From contig NZ_JFFR01000027.1 of assembly GCF_000695685.1 (NCBI RefSeq), forward strand, positions 310,001 to 374,000: a DNA stretch of 64,000 nucleotides. The letters run 5' to 3'. The notes below the pieces were generated by a model. It had not been told where the DNA came from. It saw nothing but the letters and a program-made list of their open reading frames with translations, and made no database searches. This document shows, one piece after another, positions 6,203 through 15,794 of this stretch. The stretch comes from Vibrio fortis. GTDB lineage: Bacteria > Pseudomonadota > Gammaproteobacteria > Enterobacterales > Vibrionaceae. Position 1 is the stretch's first letter; each line of letters starts with the position of its first letter. Position numbers and translations under genes: made by a program.

Positions 6203-7198
6203 CTATTTCAGGCTCGTGCGCACACAGTTTTCAAGGAATGAACTAAATGTGTGACCGTTATGCTCAACCATTTTCGGGAACATTGAAATAGGAGTCATTC
6301 CAGGGAAGGTATTCACCTCATTTAGGTATATCTCATTATCTTCTGTTAGGAAGAAATCGATTCGTGACAGGTGACGAAGTTTCATCTGAGTAAATACTTT
6401 TCGAGCATCGTTATCAATCTGCTTCAACTGCTCTTCAGTTAAGTTCGTCGCTTCAACTTCCGTCGTTGAGTGACTATCGGCACCATATTTCTCTTCATAT
6501 GTGTAAAACGCACCGTTAGGAGCAATGACTTCACCTGGTTTACTAATGTGCAGCTCACCATCGATCTCATAAGCTGCAACTTCTAGTTCACGAGGTACAA
6601 CCGCTTTCTCAACTAATACTTGATCTGAGAAAGTAAATGCTTTGTTCACAGCTTCTTCAAGCTGATCGCTTTCAGTCACTTGGTAACAACCCACCGAAGA
6701 GCCTTGTCTTGCCGCTTTAACAAACACTTTGCCCCACTTTTCGAATGCTTCTTTCGCAGCTGTGTGGCTTTGTTCGTTATTATCTGAAAGGAAAAGATAT
6801 GGCGTGTTAGGAATACCTAAAGCGTCGTACCATAACTTAGATGTTATTTTATTGAAGCTATTATTGCTTGCTTCTGAACCACAGCCTAAATACGGTATCT
6901 TCGCCATCTCAAACAAAGATTGGATATCACCAGTTTCACCAGGGAAGCCGTGAATACAAGGTGCAATAAAATCGATCTTCATTTGATCTTTATCGCCACA
7001 AAGCATTTGGTTATTGATATCTAGGTAGACCAACTCACCCGAATCAAGACACCACCCTTCACTTTTGATTTCGACACGTACAACATTGAAATCTTCAATG
7101 CTATTGAGTTGTTCGAAAAGATAGCCAGCTGATACTAACGATACTTCATGCTCTGATGAGCCGCCGCCGCATAGTAGAAGAATATTTGTGGTGTTCAT
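6203..7198 (-). CDS. ddl: D-alanine--D-alanine ligase
   Basis: 331 residues with the ATP-grasp Ddl plan: N-terminal LLCGGGSSEHEVSLVSA, PCIHGFPGETGDIQSLFEMAKIPYLGCGSEAS, ATP-grasp lysine region VFVKAARQGSSVGCYQV, REL(E)VAAYEIDGE, and the metal-binding end YLNEVNTFPGMTPISMFPKM. It joins two D-alanines for the peptidoglycan precursor in the cytoplasm. It is a stand-alone copy, not within a division and cell wall (mra/mur) cluster, which fits a DdlA-type gene. AAGGACC lies about 11 bases before ATG. The neighbour on the right is a SPOR lipoprotein in the same direction, 174 bp upstream. Confidence 0.95.
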   Translation of the reverse strand: MNTTNILLLCGGGSSEHEVSLVSAGYLFEQLNSIEDFNVVRVEIKSEGWCLDSGELVYLDINNQMLCGDKDQMKIDFIAPCIHGFPGETGDIQSLFEMAKIPYLGCGSEASNNSFNKITSKLWYDALGIPNTPYLFLSDNNEQSHTAAKEAFEKWGKVFVKAARQGSSVGCYQVTESDQLEEAVNKAFTFSDQVLVEKAVVPRELEVAAYEIDGELHISKPGEVIAPNGAFYTYEEKYGADSHSTTEVEATNLTEEQLKQIDNDARKVFTQMKLRHLSRIDFFLTEDNEIYLNEVNTFPGMTPISMFPKMVEHNGHTFSSFLENCVRTSLK

Positions 7199-7331
7199 TG
7201 TTTAATTCGGTCCTTGAGAACTCGGTTTACTTTCGTTCAATGATAAACAAATAGAGAGCGAGTTTCAGTATTTTGAAGGTGAAAGTGTTGATATCAAGCT
7301 TAAGCGTCTAACTATTGCACGAATACAACGA

Positions 7332-7365
7332 TAAAAGAAAAAGAAGGAGCCACTGGCTCCCTCTT
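7332..7365 (-). terminator. Terminator after the SPOR lipoprotein gene
   Basis: On the minus strand GGGAGCCAGTGGCTCC forms a short GC-rich stem-loop followed by TTCTTTTTCTTTT, eight bases after the stop of the lipoprotein gene. It separates that gene from ddl downstream. Confidence 0.8.
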
Positions 7366-7372
7366 TAAATGA

Positions 7373-7942
7373 TTAGTTCAGCTTATTCAGAGTTGGATAT
7401 GCTGAGTTCTTGATCTCGTCGATGCTTTTAACAAATGGCTTCAAGTTTTGGAAAGTCTTTGGAAGCGTTGCGATAGCTTGTTTAGCTTCAGCTTTAGTCG
7501 CGTAGTCACCGTAAAGTACCGTGAACCATTTGGTACCATTAACAACTTTGTAGTTTTCCCAAACTGGTTGAGACGTTGTTGGCAATTGATTTACAAAAGA
7601 GTCCACTTTGCTTTGGCTGCCTACAGCAACAACTTGAACGGTGTAACCAAAACGTTGGTTCATTTGCTGCTTCTTGGAAGGACCTTTCACTGTAGCCACT
7701 GGTTTTACAGTTGCTGTCTGAGTAACTTCTTGTTTAACAGGTTCAGTTTTAACAACGTTAACAGTTACGTTTTCTTCGCTAACGCCTGAGCCCATTTGGT
7801 CTGATTTTGATACGACCGGAGCTTCAACTTGCGCAGTTTTGTACTCTTCTTGATAACTTTCTGAAGTCACATCCGTAATGTAGTTCTCAGATACACACGC
7901 AGCCAACAGAAGTGGCAGAGTCGCAATTGCAATTTTTTTCAT
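7373..7942 (-). CDS. SPOR-domain lipoprotein
   Basis: 189 residues. The lipobox LLLAAC (Cys16) ends a short signal peptide, so the mature protein is lipidated; the +2 residue is Val, which favours the outer membrane. A low-complexity Val/Thr/Pro/Lys linker runs from about 30 to 95. The C-terminal 80 residues match a SPOR domain (YTVQVVAVGSQSKVDSFVNQL...WFTVLYGDYATKAEAKQAIATL), which in other proteins binds glycan strands lacking stem peptides at the septum. Likely role: septal or envelope-maintenance lipoprotein. It is transcribed alone, with its own terminator. Confidence 0.85.
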   Translation of the reverse strand: MKKIAIATLPLLLAACVSENYITDVTSESYQEEYKTAQVEAPVVSKSDQMGSGVSEENVTVNVVKTEPVKQEVTQTATVKPVATVKGPSKKQQMNQRFGYTVQVVAVGSQSKVDSFVNQLPTTSQPVWENYKVVNGTKWFTVLYGDYATKAEAKQAIATLPKTFQNLKPFVKSIDEIKNSAYPTLNKLN

Positions 7943-8158
7943 GGAAAGCTCAACGTCCTTAATAAATAACTACTATAAATCATGCCGATAGCTCGGTATA
8001 GAATCAAGTTAACTTTAATATTATACACAATTTACGGGTGACCTATTTCACAAACTTAATCGCATATCGCATACATGATCTAATTTCGGTGAAATTCCCA
8101 TCAACCTGGTTAGGAAAAGTACGCTAGGATGATGGTGTGTTTATCTGAAGGAAGTATT

Positions 8159-10843
8159 ATGAACCCACTCGACTCGTTACTGAAACCTCGTTCAATTGCT
8201 GTCATTGGAGCATCAAAACGAGAGTCTAGAGCCGGCTACATCGTAATGAACAACCTACTCCATGGAGACTTTAAAGGCGCAGTAATGCCAGTCACTCCAA
8301 AATACGATTCGGTCGCTGGTGTTCTTTCCTATAGAAATGTATCACAACTCCCGATCACACCAGATTTAGCCATTCTCTGTACACACGCGTCGCGCAATAT
8401 TCAGCTTTTCAAAGACATCGCAGACAAAGGAATTCGTTCGGTGATTGTTCTTTCGTCTGATATGCACCAAATCACACCCGACGGCGTAACGATTGAGTCC
8501 GAATGTTTAAACATTGCCAAAGAGAATAACATTCGAGTGTTAGGGCCTAACAGCTTGGGGATTATACTCCCTTGGATAAACCTCAATGCTTCGTTCTCCC
8601 CAGTATCGGCTCTCCCTGGAAAGATTGCTTTCGTTTCACAATCCGCAGCTGTTTGCACCACAATTTTAGATTGGGCAAACGACAAAGAAATCGGCTTTTC
8701 CGCCTTTATTTCTATCGGCAACGGCAGCGAAATCGACTTTTCCGAGCTACTCGATTACCTCAGTACCGATTCTCATACAGAAGCTATCCTTCTCTATATA
8801 GATACCATTAAAGATGCGCGCCGCTTTATTTCAGCCGCGCGAGCAGCTTCACGTAACCGTAGAATATTGGTGTTAAAAGGCGGTAGAACTGAACGTGGCC
8901 GCGCAGCAGCAATGGCTCATACGGGTGGTACCGATACTCTCGACATTATTTACGATTCAGCGATTCGACGTAGCGGTATGTTGCGCGTAAAGAATATGCA
9001 CGAGTTGTTCGCCGCAGTAGAAACTTTGACGCACTCAGTACCACTCAGAGGTGAACGCCTTGCCATCGTTACTAACGGCGGAGGTCCTGCAATAATGGCA
9101 GTTGATACCCTGTTCGAACGAGGCGGTAAACTTGCCGAACTGTCAGAAAGTACGTATCAAAAACTTAATCAGCGATTGCCTGATAGTTGGTCTCACAGCA
9201 ATCCGATTGACATAGTAGGTGATGCTGGCGAACAACGTTACATCGACACTATCAACACACTCCTCGATGGTGATGAAGCTGATGCTATTCTGATTATGCA
9301 TAGCCCTTCTGCGATTGCGCATTCAGCGCGGACTGCTGAAAAGGTCATTGAAGCTATCAAGCGACACCCAAGACATAAGCACTTCAATATATTGACAAAT
9401 TGGTCTGGTGAACTCACAGCCAAGCCTGCAAGAAAGCTCTTTACCGACGCCGGAATCCCAACCTATCGCACTCCCGAGAGCTCAATTGTCGCTTTCATGC
9501 ACTTGGTCGAATACCGGCGTAACCAAAGACAGTTAATGGAAACCCCAACAACTGCAGAAAAAGTTCACATTGATGATCTCGCTGATGCGAAAAATTGGAT
9601 AAACACGCAACTACTGGATAAAAAAACAGTGGTTCTTGATACCCACCAAAATAGCCAATATTTTAAACACTTCAACTTGGATGTGCTGCCGACGTGGATA
9701 GCATCTGACCCGAGTGAAGCGGTACATATTGCAGAAACAATTGGCTATCCAGTCGCTGTTAAACTTCGCTCACCAGACATCCCGCACAAGTCGGACGTTC
9801 AAGGTGTAATGCTGAACCTTAGGAATAGCAACGAAGTAGCTAACGCCGCGCAAGCTATTCTCGATCGTACGCAGCTCTCCTACCCAACCGCAAACGTCCA
9901 CGGATTACTGATTCAAGGTATGGCAAAGCTTGCGGGTGGACAAGAGCTGAGGATTAAAGTCACGACTGATGAAACGTTCGGGCCAATCATTCTATTAGGG
10001 CAAGGTGGTTCTGAGTGGGATGAATCGTTAGATGCGGCAGCAGCATTTCCACCACTCAACATGACGCTTGCTCGCTATTTAATTATCCGTGCTATCAAGA
10101 GCGAAAAGATTCGTTTACAGAAACTCCCTAACCCTATCGATATTGAAGGCTTGTCAGAACTCTTAGTTCGAATATCACAAATGGTTGTCGATTGCCCAGA
10201 AATAAAAGAACTGGATATACATCCAGTACTGGCTAATGGGGATAAATTTACCATTCTAGATGCAGATATCACGCTAGAGCGTTATGAGGGTGACGCGCAG
10301 GAAAGGTTAGCGATTCGCCCTTACCCTGTAGAACTTGAAGAAACTATTACGTTAAAAGATGGTTCGACGGCTCTTCTCAGACCAATCCTACCGGAAGATG
10401 AGCCAATACACGCTGACTTTATAAGTAGAGTATCAAAGGAAGACCTCTATAAACGTTTCTTCAGTGATGTGGGAGAGTTTAATCACGAAGCTCTGGCAAA
10501 CCTCACTCAAATAGATTTTGATAGAGAGATTGCTTTTGTCGTTCTTAAAGAAGAACAAGGTCAACCATCAATCATCGGTGTTTCTCGAGCGTTAATCAAT
10601 CCAGAAAACACTGACGCCGAGTTTGCGATACTGATACGCTCAGACTTAAAAGGTGTCGGCTTAGGCAAAGTGTTGATGAAGAAGATTATCGATTATTGCC
10701 AGTCGAAACAGACAAAGCAGATCTCTGGAATGACGATGCCAACTAACCGCGGCATGCTGATGCTTGCGCAGAAGGTGGGATTCAAACTAGACATCAGCTT
10801 TGAAGATGGGACCGCTGATATGGTGTTACCCCTTCAGCCATAG
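8159..10843 (+). CDS. patZ: ADP-forming acyl-CoA synthetase-like protein fused to GNAT acetyltransferase (Pat/YfiQ)
   Basis: 894 residues from ATG 8159, chosen for AAGGAAG about five bases upstream; another ATG at 8129 lacks one. Domains in order: CoA-binding Rossmann domain (7-130, IAVIGASKRESRAGY), succinyl-CoA ligase-like domains with HTGGTDTLD near 260, ATP-grasp domain (about 490-710, KLRSPDIPHKSDVQGV), and a C-terminal GNAT domain (about 725-890, RSDLKGVGLGKVLM). This is the layout of E. coli PatZ (886 aa), which acetylates lysines, for example in acetyl-CoA synthetase. It is monocistronic, with hupR on the opposite strand 38 bp beyond its stop. Confidence 0.93.
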   Translation: MNPLDSLLKPRSIAVIGASKRESRAGYIVMNNLLHGDFKGAVMPVTPKYDSVAGVLSYRNVSQLPITPDLAILCTHASRNIQLFKDIADKGIRSVIVLSSDMHQITPDGVTIESECLNIAKENNIRVLGPNSLGIILPWINLNASFSPVSALPGKIAFVSQSAAVCTTILDWANDKEIGFSAFISIGNGSEIDFSELLDYLSTDSHTEAILLYIDTIKDARRFISAARAASRNRRILVLKGGRTERGRAAAMAHTGGTDTLDIIYDSAIRRSGMLRVKNMHELFAAVETLTHSVPLRGERLAIVTNGGGPAIMAVDTLFERGGKLAELSESTYQKLNQRLPDSWSHSNPIDIVGDAGEQRYIDTINTLLDGDEADAILIMHSPSAIAHSARTAEKVIEAIKRHPRHKHFNILTNWSGELTAKPARKLFTDAGIPTYRTPESSIVAFMHLVEYRRNQRQLMETPTTAEKVHIDDLADAKNWINTQLLDKKTVVLDTHQNSQYFKHFNLDVLPTWIASDPSEAVHIAETIGYPVAVKLRSPDIPHKSDVQGVMLNLRNSNEVANAAQAILDRTQLSYPTANVHGLLIQGMAKLAGGQELRIKVTTDETFGPIILLGQGGSEWDESLDAAAAFPPLNMTLARYLIIRAIKSEKIRLQKLPNPIDIEGLSELLVRISQMVVDCPEIKELDIHPVLANGDKFTILDADITLERYEGDAQERLAIRPYPVELEETITLKDGSTALLRPILPEDEPIHADFISRVSKEDLYKRFFSDVGEFNHEALANLTQIDFDREIAFVVLKEEQGQPSIIGVSRALINPENTDAEFAILIRSDLKGVGLGKVLMKKIIDYCQSKQTKQISGMTMPTNRGMLMLAQKVGFKLDISFEDGTADMVLPLQP

Positions 10844-10881
10844 TAGATATTGAGAGTCGCATAACGTGACTCTCAACGTCA

Positions 10882-11769
10882 TCACTTAAGAGGCCAAGTC
10901 TTTTTCAAATGTTGAATGCACCAAGACTTGGCATCCCCCATCTTGTTACGGCGCCATGCGATGACAATATCAATACTTTGCTTCTCCGTGCCGGCAATTT
11001 GTTTAATCGCACCACTCTCAATCAAAGGTTGAGCAACAACTGTCGGTAATGTTCCTATCCCTAAGCCCGAGGTAACCGCTTCTACCTTTGCAGCAAAATT
11101 GGTTACTGTCATTCGTGGTTGGCGCTCAAGGATATTTACGCTTATGGCAGGTTTGTCACGAGCGGTATCAGCTATCGCTATTACCCTGTAACTTTCTCTA
11201 GCCTTCTGATCGAACTCACCAGCACGCTTGTGTACGTAGTGATCTGTAGATGCTACCCACATCATCTCGAGTTTACCAATGACTTCACTTTTCATGTCAT
11301 TAGGTACTGCTTCCATCTTAGGGCAAATCAACAAATCAGCTCGATCATCTATTAAAGACTCCCAACACCCTGCCAGAATCTCCTCTTGCAGTTTCACGCG
11401 GGTCTTGCTGATCTTACCCAGTTCATCAATGAGTGGGAAAAAGTTCGATACCGGTAGAATACCGTCAAATGCAATAGTCAGGTCGAGCTCCCAACCATTC
11501 GCTAAGATGCTAGCTTCATTAACCAACCTTTCTGTCGCACCTAAGATGATTCTACCTTGCTCTAATATCAGCTGACCCGCTTCCGTAAAGTTAGCTCGGT
11601 GGCCAGAACGGTCAAAGATCATGATATCTAAATCTTGCTCAAGCTTTTGAATTTGATAGCTTAAAGACGAAGGTGCCCTATCAAGCTCGTTAGCGGCAGC
11701 AGCAAAACTACCACGACGGCTGATTGCATCTAAAATGTGTAATGCCTCTAAAGTGATTGGACTCTGCAA
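10882..11769 (-). CDS. hupR: LysR-type regulator HupR, divergent from the heme receptor
   Basis: 295 residues if it starts at TTG 11769 (MQSPITLEALHILDAI), for which AGAGGTG lies six bases upstream; GTG 11784 adds five residues without a site. The winged HTH is at 1-60 (AISRRGSFAAAANELDRAPSSLSYQIQKLEQDL) and a periplasmic-binding-like effector domain at 90-290. Helix sequence resembles YhaJ. V. vulnificus HupR is a LysR protein that stands divergent from hupA and activates it in response to heme; the arrangement here is the same, so I assign it by context. The intergenic region of about 240 bp carries a Fur-like site and the putative HupR target. Confidence 0.82.
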   Translation of the reverse strand: MQSPITLEALHILDAISRRGSFAAAANELDRAPSSLSYQIQKLEQDLDIMIFDRSGHRANFTEAGQLILEQGRIILGATERLVNEASILANGWELDLTIAFDGILPVSNFFPLIDELGKISKTRVKLQEEILAGCWESLIDDRADLLICPKMEAVPNDMKSEVIGKLEMMWVASTDHYVHKRAGEFDQKARESYRVIAIADTARDKPAISVNILERQPRMTVTNFAAKVEAVTSGLGIGTLPTVVAQPLIESGAIKQIAGTEKQSIDIVIAWRRNKMGDAKSWCIQHLKKTWPLK

Positions 11770-11921
11770 ATTACACCTCTTCACATTGAGTGATTTACAT
11801 CACAAAATTTAAAATTAAACTGAACTATTGATAAATTCAATAACACATCTAATTACATGTTTTAAAAGGAATTTTATATCTTCACATTTACTGTGTAAAT
11901 ATTTTAATTGATATAAATAAC

Positions 11922-11953
11922 AATGATAACAATAGTAATTCTCATTTAGATCC
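11922..11953 (+). promoter_or_regulatory. Fur-box-like sequence upstream of hupA
   Basis: The stretch from 11922 contains ATGATAACAATAGTAATTCTCATT, an imperfect match to overlapping GATAAT/ATTCTCATT hexamers seen at iron-regulated Vibrio promoters. It lies about 55-85 bp before the hupA start, in the promoter zone. Assigned from pattern plus the known iron regulation of heme receptors. Confidence 0.6.
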
Positions 11954-12006
11954 AATAGGATGGCATACGCCCAAGCAACCTATTATGGATTTAAGGTTTC
12001 AAATAA

Positions 12007-14148
12007 ATGTATAAAAAGTCACTATTGTCAGCTTCCATTATTTTAGCTGTATCCCCCGCTCTTCATGCTGAAGAATACTCACTTTTTGATGAAGTCGTTG
12101 TTTCTTCTACTCGTACAAATCAAACTCTTATTAACACCGCAGCATCCGTTACAGTAATTTCTGATGAGCAGCTCGAAGAGACCATGGCAAAAAATGTCAA
12201 TGATGTATTTGAATATACACCTGGCGTAACTATGAACTCTTCAGCACGACAAGGCGCTCAAACAATAAATATTCGCGGTATAGAAGGTAAACGAGTTAAA
12301 ATCCTTGTTGATGGTTCTTCTCAACCTGGTTCTTTTGATGGTGGTCCTTACGCTTTTATCAATTCTAGTGGTATCTCAATCGATCCTGATATGCTGAAAA
12401 GTGTTGAAATCATAAAAGGTGCTGCATCTAGTCTACATGGTAGTGACGCAATTGGTGGCGTTGTGGCGTTTGAAACTAAAGACCCATCTGATTTCTTAAA
12501 ATCAGGAGAAGATTTTGGCGGACAAGTTAAACTATCTTACTCTTCGGAAGACAAATCATTCAGTGAGCACGTTGCGCTAGCTAATCGATTTGGTGACTTA
12601 GAAACACTTGTCGCATATACCCGTCGCGATGGTCAAGAAGTACAAAACTTCCGCGACAATAATAATTTAGAAAACTATGCCGTTGAAAGCCAAGATACTA
12701 CTGCAGACAATCTATTAGTTAAACTCCAATATCAGCTTAACGATAGCCATCGCATCGAGTTTTTAGCAGAGCTTATCAAAGATACTGCGGATTCAGATAT
12801 TTATCACCCAAGCTATAATAGCTACACTGGTGCAGATGATACAGAGCAAAATCGCTTTGCTATCAAGCACATTTGGTACGCTGACAGCGCGATCGCCGAC
12901 TCTATTACAAGTAAAGTGTCTTATCTTACTAAAGAAGAGAATGGTGTAACGAAACGCTTTAAACCAGCAGGGCCTGGTGTTCCACCATGGGTTCCGCCAA
13001 ACAACGATAACATGCAGACAAAAGATTACGTATATAAAGAAGACAAACTCGAAATCGAGACGCAACTTGATAAAGAGACTGGTAATCATTACTTAGTGTA
13101 TGGCGCTACGTTCACTAACAGTGACATTAGTAATACCAACATGGAACATAACTCAGACCCAGATACTGATGACGTATTGTACGTATACACTCCTAATGCC
13201 AAAGAACAAAAATTTGGTCTTTTTGTTCAAGATGAAATTAGCATCGGTAACAACTTAACCGTAACCCCTGGTGTTCGTTTCGACTACTTCTCAACAGATC
13301 CAGGCGATAACACAGAGGATGATCTTAAAAAGTTCTCTGATTCAGCAATCACAGGTCGCCTAGGTTCAACCTATAAAGTAAGCGATTCTGGCACGATATT
13401 TGGCCAAGTTAGCCAAGGTTTCAGAGCACCATCTTTCGATGAACTATTTTATACTTATGATAACCCTGGACACGGCTATGTAAATGACCCTAATCCTGAT
13501 CTTAAATCAGAGACAAGTATTTCTTACGAACTTGGTTATCGTCATAACACAAAAGCATCTGCGACTGAATTAGCTGTCTTCTACAGTGACTACGATGATT
13601 TTATTGAAACTGTTGTAGTGAAGAAAGAAAATGGTTTAACTCACTACTCTAATGTCAACTTAGACTCTGCAACGATCAAAGGTATTGAACTATCCAATAC
13701 GTTATTATGGGATGAATTAGTTGGAGCGCCTGAGGGTATCTCGACTCACCTAGCAGCTGCTTATACAGAAGGTGAAAATGGAAATGGTGATCCACTTAAC
13801 AGTGTTAGTCCATGGAACGCTGTTGTAGGCTTAAATTATGATGCACCAAGTACTAAGTGGGGTACTAGCCTAAAGGTTAACTACACGGCTAAGAAATCTA
13901 GCTCCGACATCAACTTTGATGACGACAGTGGTGGTAATGCAGGCCAAGCATTGTTGCCTAGCGCTACGGTCGTTGATCTAACGGCTTACATCAAACCGCT
14001 CAAAGACCTAACCATTCGTGGTGGCGTATTCAACCTTACAAATGAAGAATACTACCGTTGGAACGATGTACGTGGTGATGACAACCTATACAAAGAGAAT
14101 ACACAAGCTGAGAGAAACTACGGCATCTCTGCAAAATACGAATTCTAA
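12007..14148 (+). CDS. hupA: TonB-dependent heme/hemoglobin receptor HupA (HutA)
   Basis: 713 residues, near the 712 of V. vulnificus HupA. Signal peptide MYKKSLLSASIILAVSPALHA, then a TonB box (DEVVVSSTR), a plug domain (about 45-160, INIRGIEGKRVKILVDG and VEIIKGAASSLHGSDAIGG), and a 22-strand barrel ending in aromatic YGISAKYEF. The FRAP-type motif appears as QGFRAPSFDELF near 470, and NPDLKSETSISYELGYR near 495, both characteristic of heme receptors. It would carry heme across the outer membrane using TonB energy. It is divergent from hupR and under a probable Fur site. Gene body is somewhat AT-richer than its neighbours, not strikingly so. Confidence 0.93.
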   Translation: MYKKSLLSASIILAVSPALHAEEYSLFDEVVVSSTRTNQTLINTAASVTVISDEQLEETMAKNVNDVFEYTPGVTMNSSARQGAQTINIRGIEGKRVKILVDGSSQPGSFDGGPYAFINSSGISIDPDMLKSVEIIKGAASSLHGSDAIGGVVAFETKDPSDFLKSGEDFGGQVKLSYSSEDKSFSEHVALANRFGDLETLVAYTRRDGQEVQNFRDNNNLENYAVESQDTTADNLLVKLQYQLNDSHRIEFLAELIKDTADSDIYHPSYNSYTGADDTEQNRFAIKHIWYADSAIADSITSKVSYLTKEENGVTKRFKPAGPGVPPWVPPNNDNMQTKDYVYKEDKLEIETQLDKETGNHYLVYGATFTNSDISNTNMEHNSDPDTDDVLYVYTPNAKEQKFGLFVQDEISIGNNLTVTPGVRFDYFSTDPGDNTEDDLKKFSDSAITGRLGSTYKVSDSGTIFGQVSQGFRAPSFDELFYTYDNPGHGYVNDPNPDLKSETSISYELGYRHNTKASATELAVFYSDYDDFIETVVVKKENGLTHYSNVNLDSATIKGIELSNTLLWDELVGAPEGISTHLAAAYTEGENGNGDPLNSVSPWNAVVGLNYDAPSTKWGTSLKVNYTAKKSSSDINFDDDSGGNAGQALLPSATVVDLTAYIKPLKDLTIRGGVFNLTNEEYYRWNDVRGDDNLYKENTQAERNYGISAKYEF

Positions 14149-14169
14149 TGAGCTTTACCAAGCTTAAAG

Positions 14170-14203
14170 TACAAAAAAGCCAGCATATCTGCTGGCTTTT
14201 CTA
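14170..14203. terminator. Bidirectional terminator after hupA and the 24-aa ORF
   Basis: AAAAAAGCCAGCATATCTGCTGGCTTTT: stem GCCAGC/GCTGGC with a T-run on both strands. It ends hupA on the plus strand and the 24-aa gene on the minus strand. Confidence 0.9.
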
Positions 14204-14241
14204 TATTTCACTTAAAATTGTAATAAAAAGGGAAAGTGAAA

Positions 14242-14316
14242 TTACTTTTCTGCCATTTCTTTCTTAACCATAACAGCTGCAGCGATGATGAAAGTAACGA
14301 TTAGGCCTAATTCCAT
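14242..14316 (-). CDS. 24-aa putative membrane miniprotein
   Basis: ATG at 14316 has GGAG six bases upstream and a stop 24 codons later. The product starts MELGLIVTFIIAAAVMV, one hydrophobic helix of about 13 residues, and ends in a charged KKEMAEK tail, the plan of single-pass small membrane proteins. A terminator follows (14170-14203). No neighbour is in the same operon, so it would be expressed alone from the 14317-14428 region. The good ribosome site, helix-plus-charged-tail layout and own terminator argue against chance, although 75 bp is short. I do not recognise the family. Confidence 0.6.
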   Translation of the reverse strand: MELGLIVTFIIAAAVMVKKEMAEK

Positions 14317-14428
14317 GATTAACTCCAAACAAAATTAACATTAAAGATATATTTTGCGCGTATAGTAACACAATGAATGCGTAAAGATACTTTTTAACCA
14401 CAAATTTACTTTTATTCCGATTCAGATC

Positions 14429-14456
14429 AAAAAAGGCGCCCTAAGGCACCTTTTTG
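14429..14456 (-). terminator. Terminator after galE
   Basis: On the minus strand AAAGGTGCC-TTAG-GGCGCCTTTTTT: a nine-pair stem with one G-T pair and a six-T tail, 29 bp beyond the galE stop. It also reads acceptably on the plus strand. Confidence 0.85.
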
Positions 14457-14484
14457 GCAAATAAATCGACCTGATTTTATTAAA

Positions 14485-15498
14485 TTAACCAGGAAAACCG
14501 TTAGGATTATTAGACTGCCAACGCCACGTATCTGCTGTCATTTCGGATAGCGTGCGTGTCGCTTTCCATTCCAGTTCTTGTTCAGCTTTAGCAGGGTCAG
14601 CCCAGCACTCAGCAATGTCACCAGGGCGACGTTCAACAAGTTTATAAGGAACTTCCTTGCCACTTGCCTCTTCAAACGCTTTTACCATTTCCAGAACACT
14701 AGAACCGTTACCCGTTCCTAAGTTATAGATATGAAGACCATCCTTTTTGCCCACTTTTTCTAATGCAGCGATGTGGCCATCAGAAAGATCCATCACGTGG
14801 ATGTAATCACGCACCCCAGTGCCGTCTTTTGTTGGGTAATCACTACCAAAAACAGATAGGAATTCACGACGGCCCACAGCAACCTGAGAAACAAATGGCA
14901 TTAGGTTATTTGGAATCCCTTGAGGGTCTTCACCTAATTCACCGCTTGGGTGTGAACCCACAGGGTTAAAGTAACGCAATAAAGTAATGCTCCAATCAGG
15001 GTTGGCCTTTTGGAAATCTGTTAAACACTCTTCAACCATTAATTTACTGCGGCCATAAGGGTTAGTTGCACTTGTTGGGAAATCTTCGGTAATAGGCACA
15101 CTAGCAGGGTCGCCGTATACTGTCGCTGAAGAACTAAATACTAGTGTTTTTACATTTGCTTCGCGCATCGCATCTACGAGCACCAGCGTTCCGTTCACAT
15201 TGTTATCGTAGTACTCAAGCGGTTTTTCTACAGATTCACCAACCGCTTTAAGGCCCGCAAAGTGAATAACGGCTTCAATGTTATTCTGCTTAAGAGTGTC
15301 AATTAACAAATCTTTGTCGCGAATGTCGCCTTCAACAAAAACTGGTTTAACACCAGCAACTTTTTCGATACGTTCAAGAACGCTTGGCTTACTATTATAT
15401 AAATTATCAAAGATGAATGGCGTCATCCCTGCTTTGATCATCTGAATACTTGTATGGCTGCCTATGTAGCCCATACCGCCGGTTACTAAAACGTTCAT
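14485..15498 (-). CDS. galE: UDP-glucose 4-epimerase
   Basis: 337 residues from ATG 15498 (E. coli GalE is 338); an ATG four codons upstream is less likely. N-terminal NAD fold VLVTGGMGYIGSHTSIQM, Thr/Ser in FSSSATVYG, catalytic YGRSK (Tyr-x3-Lys), and the downstream RYFNPVGSHPSGELGEDPQGIPNNLMP and NLGTGNGSSVLEM blocks are all family signatures. It interconverts UDP-glucose and UDP-galactose for surface polysaccharide and the Leloir pathway. No gal genes are next to it here; it has its own terminator and about 290 bp of upstream space before pxpA on the other strand. Confidence 0.96.
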   Translation of the reverse strand: MNVLVTGGMGYIGSHTSIQMIKAGMTPFIFDNLYNSKPSVLERIEKVAGVKPVFVEGDIRDKDLLIDTLKQNNIEAVIHFAGLKAVGESVEKPLEYYDNNVNGTLVLVDAMREANVKTLVFSSSATVYGDPASVPITEDFPTSATNPYGRSKLMVEECLTDFQKANPDWSITLLRYFNPVGSHPSGELGEDPQGIPNNLMPFVSQVAVGRREFLSVFGSDYPTKDGTGVRDYIHVMDLSDGHIAALEKVGKKDGLHIYNLGTGNGSSVLEMVKAFEEASGKEVPYKLVERRPGDIAECWADPAKAEQELEWKATRTLSEMTADTWRWQSNNPNGFPG

Positions 15499-15679
15499 GC
15501 TAAGCCCCATTTATTAGTTGAGTACTATTAGTCTTGGCTTACAACAAGTTATTTATAAGATGTAGAATACACAAACCACTTAAACCTTGAGTTAAGTTTA
15601 GAACATTACGCGTTAAATGCTTGTTTATCCATACTTATAAGTCGTATCTATTGAGTACTAAGCTGGTATTAATATAAAT

Positions 15680-15695
15680 CCCCTTACTTGAGGGG
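15680..15695. promoter_or_regulatory. Small inverted repeat upstream of pxpABC
   Basis: CCCCTTACTTGAGGGG: five-base arms around a six-base centre, about 100 bp before the pxpA start in the galE-pxpA divergent region. It could be an operator for the oxoprolinase operon. Arms are short, so this is weak. Confidence 0.25.
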
Positions 15696-15794
15696 TACAC
15701 GCACTACTTTAATAGAAATTTGAATATGATCACTGTTTAAATCAGCGATTTAGTGGAACGTCTAAGGGCACAAAAAATTAAGGATAGTCTGTCT

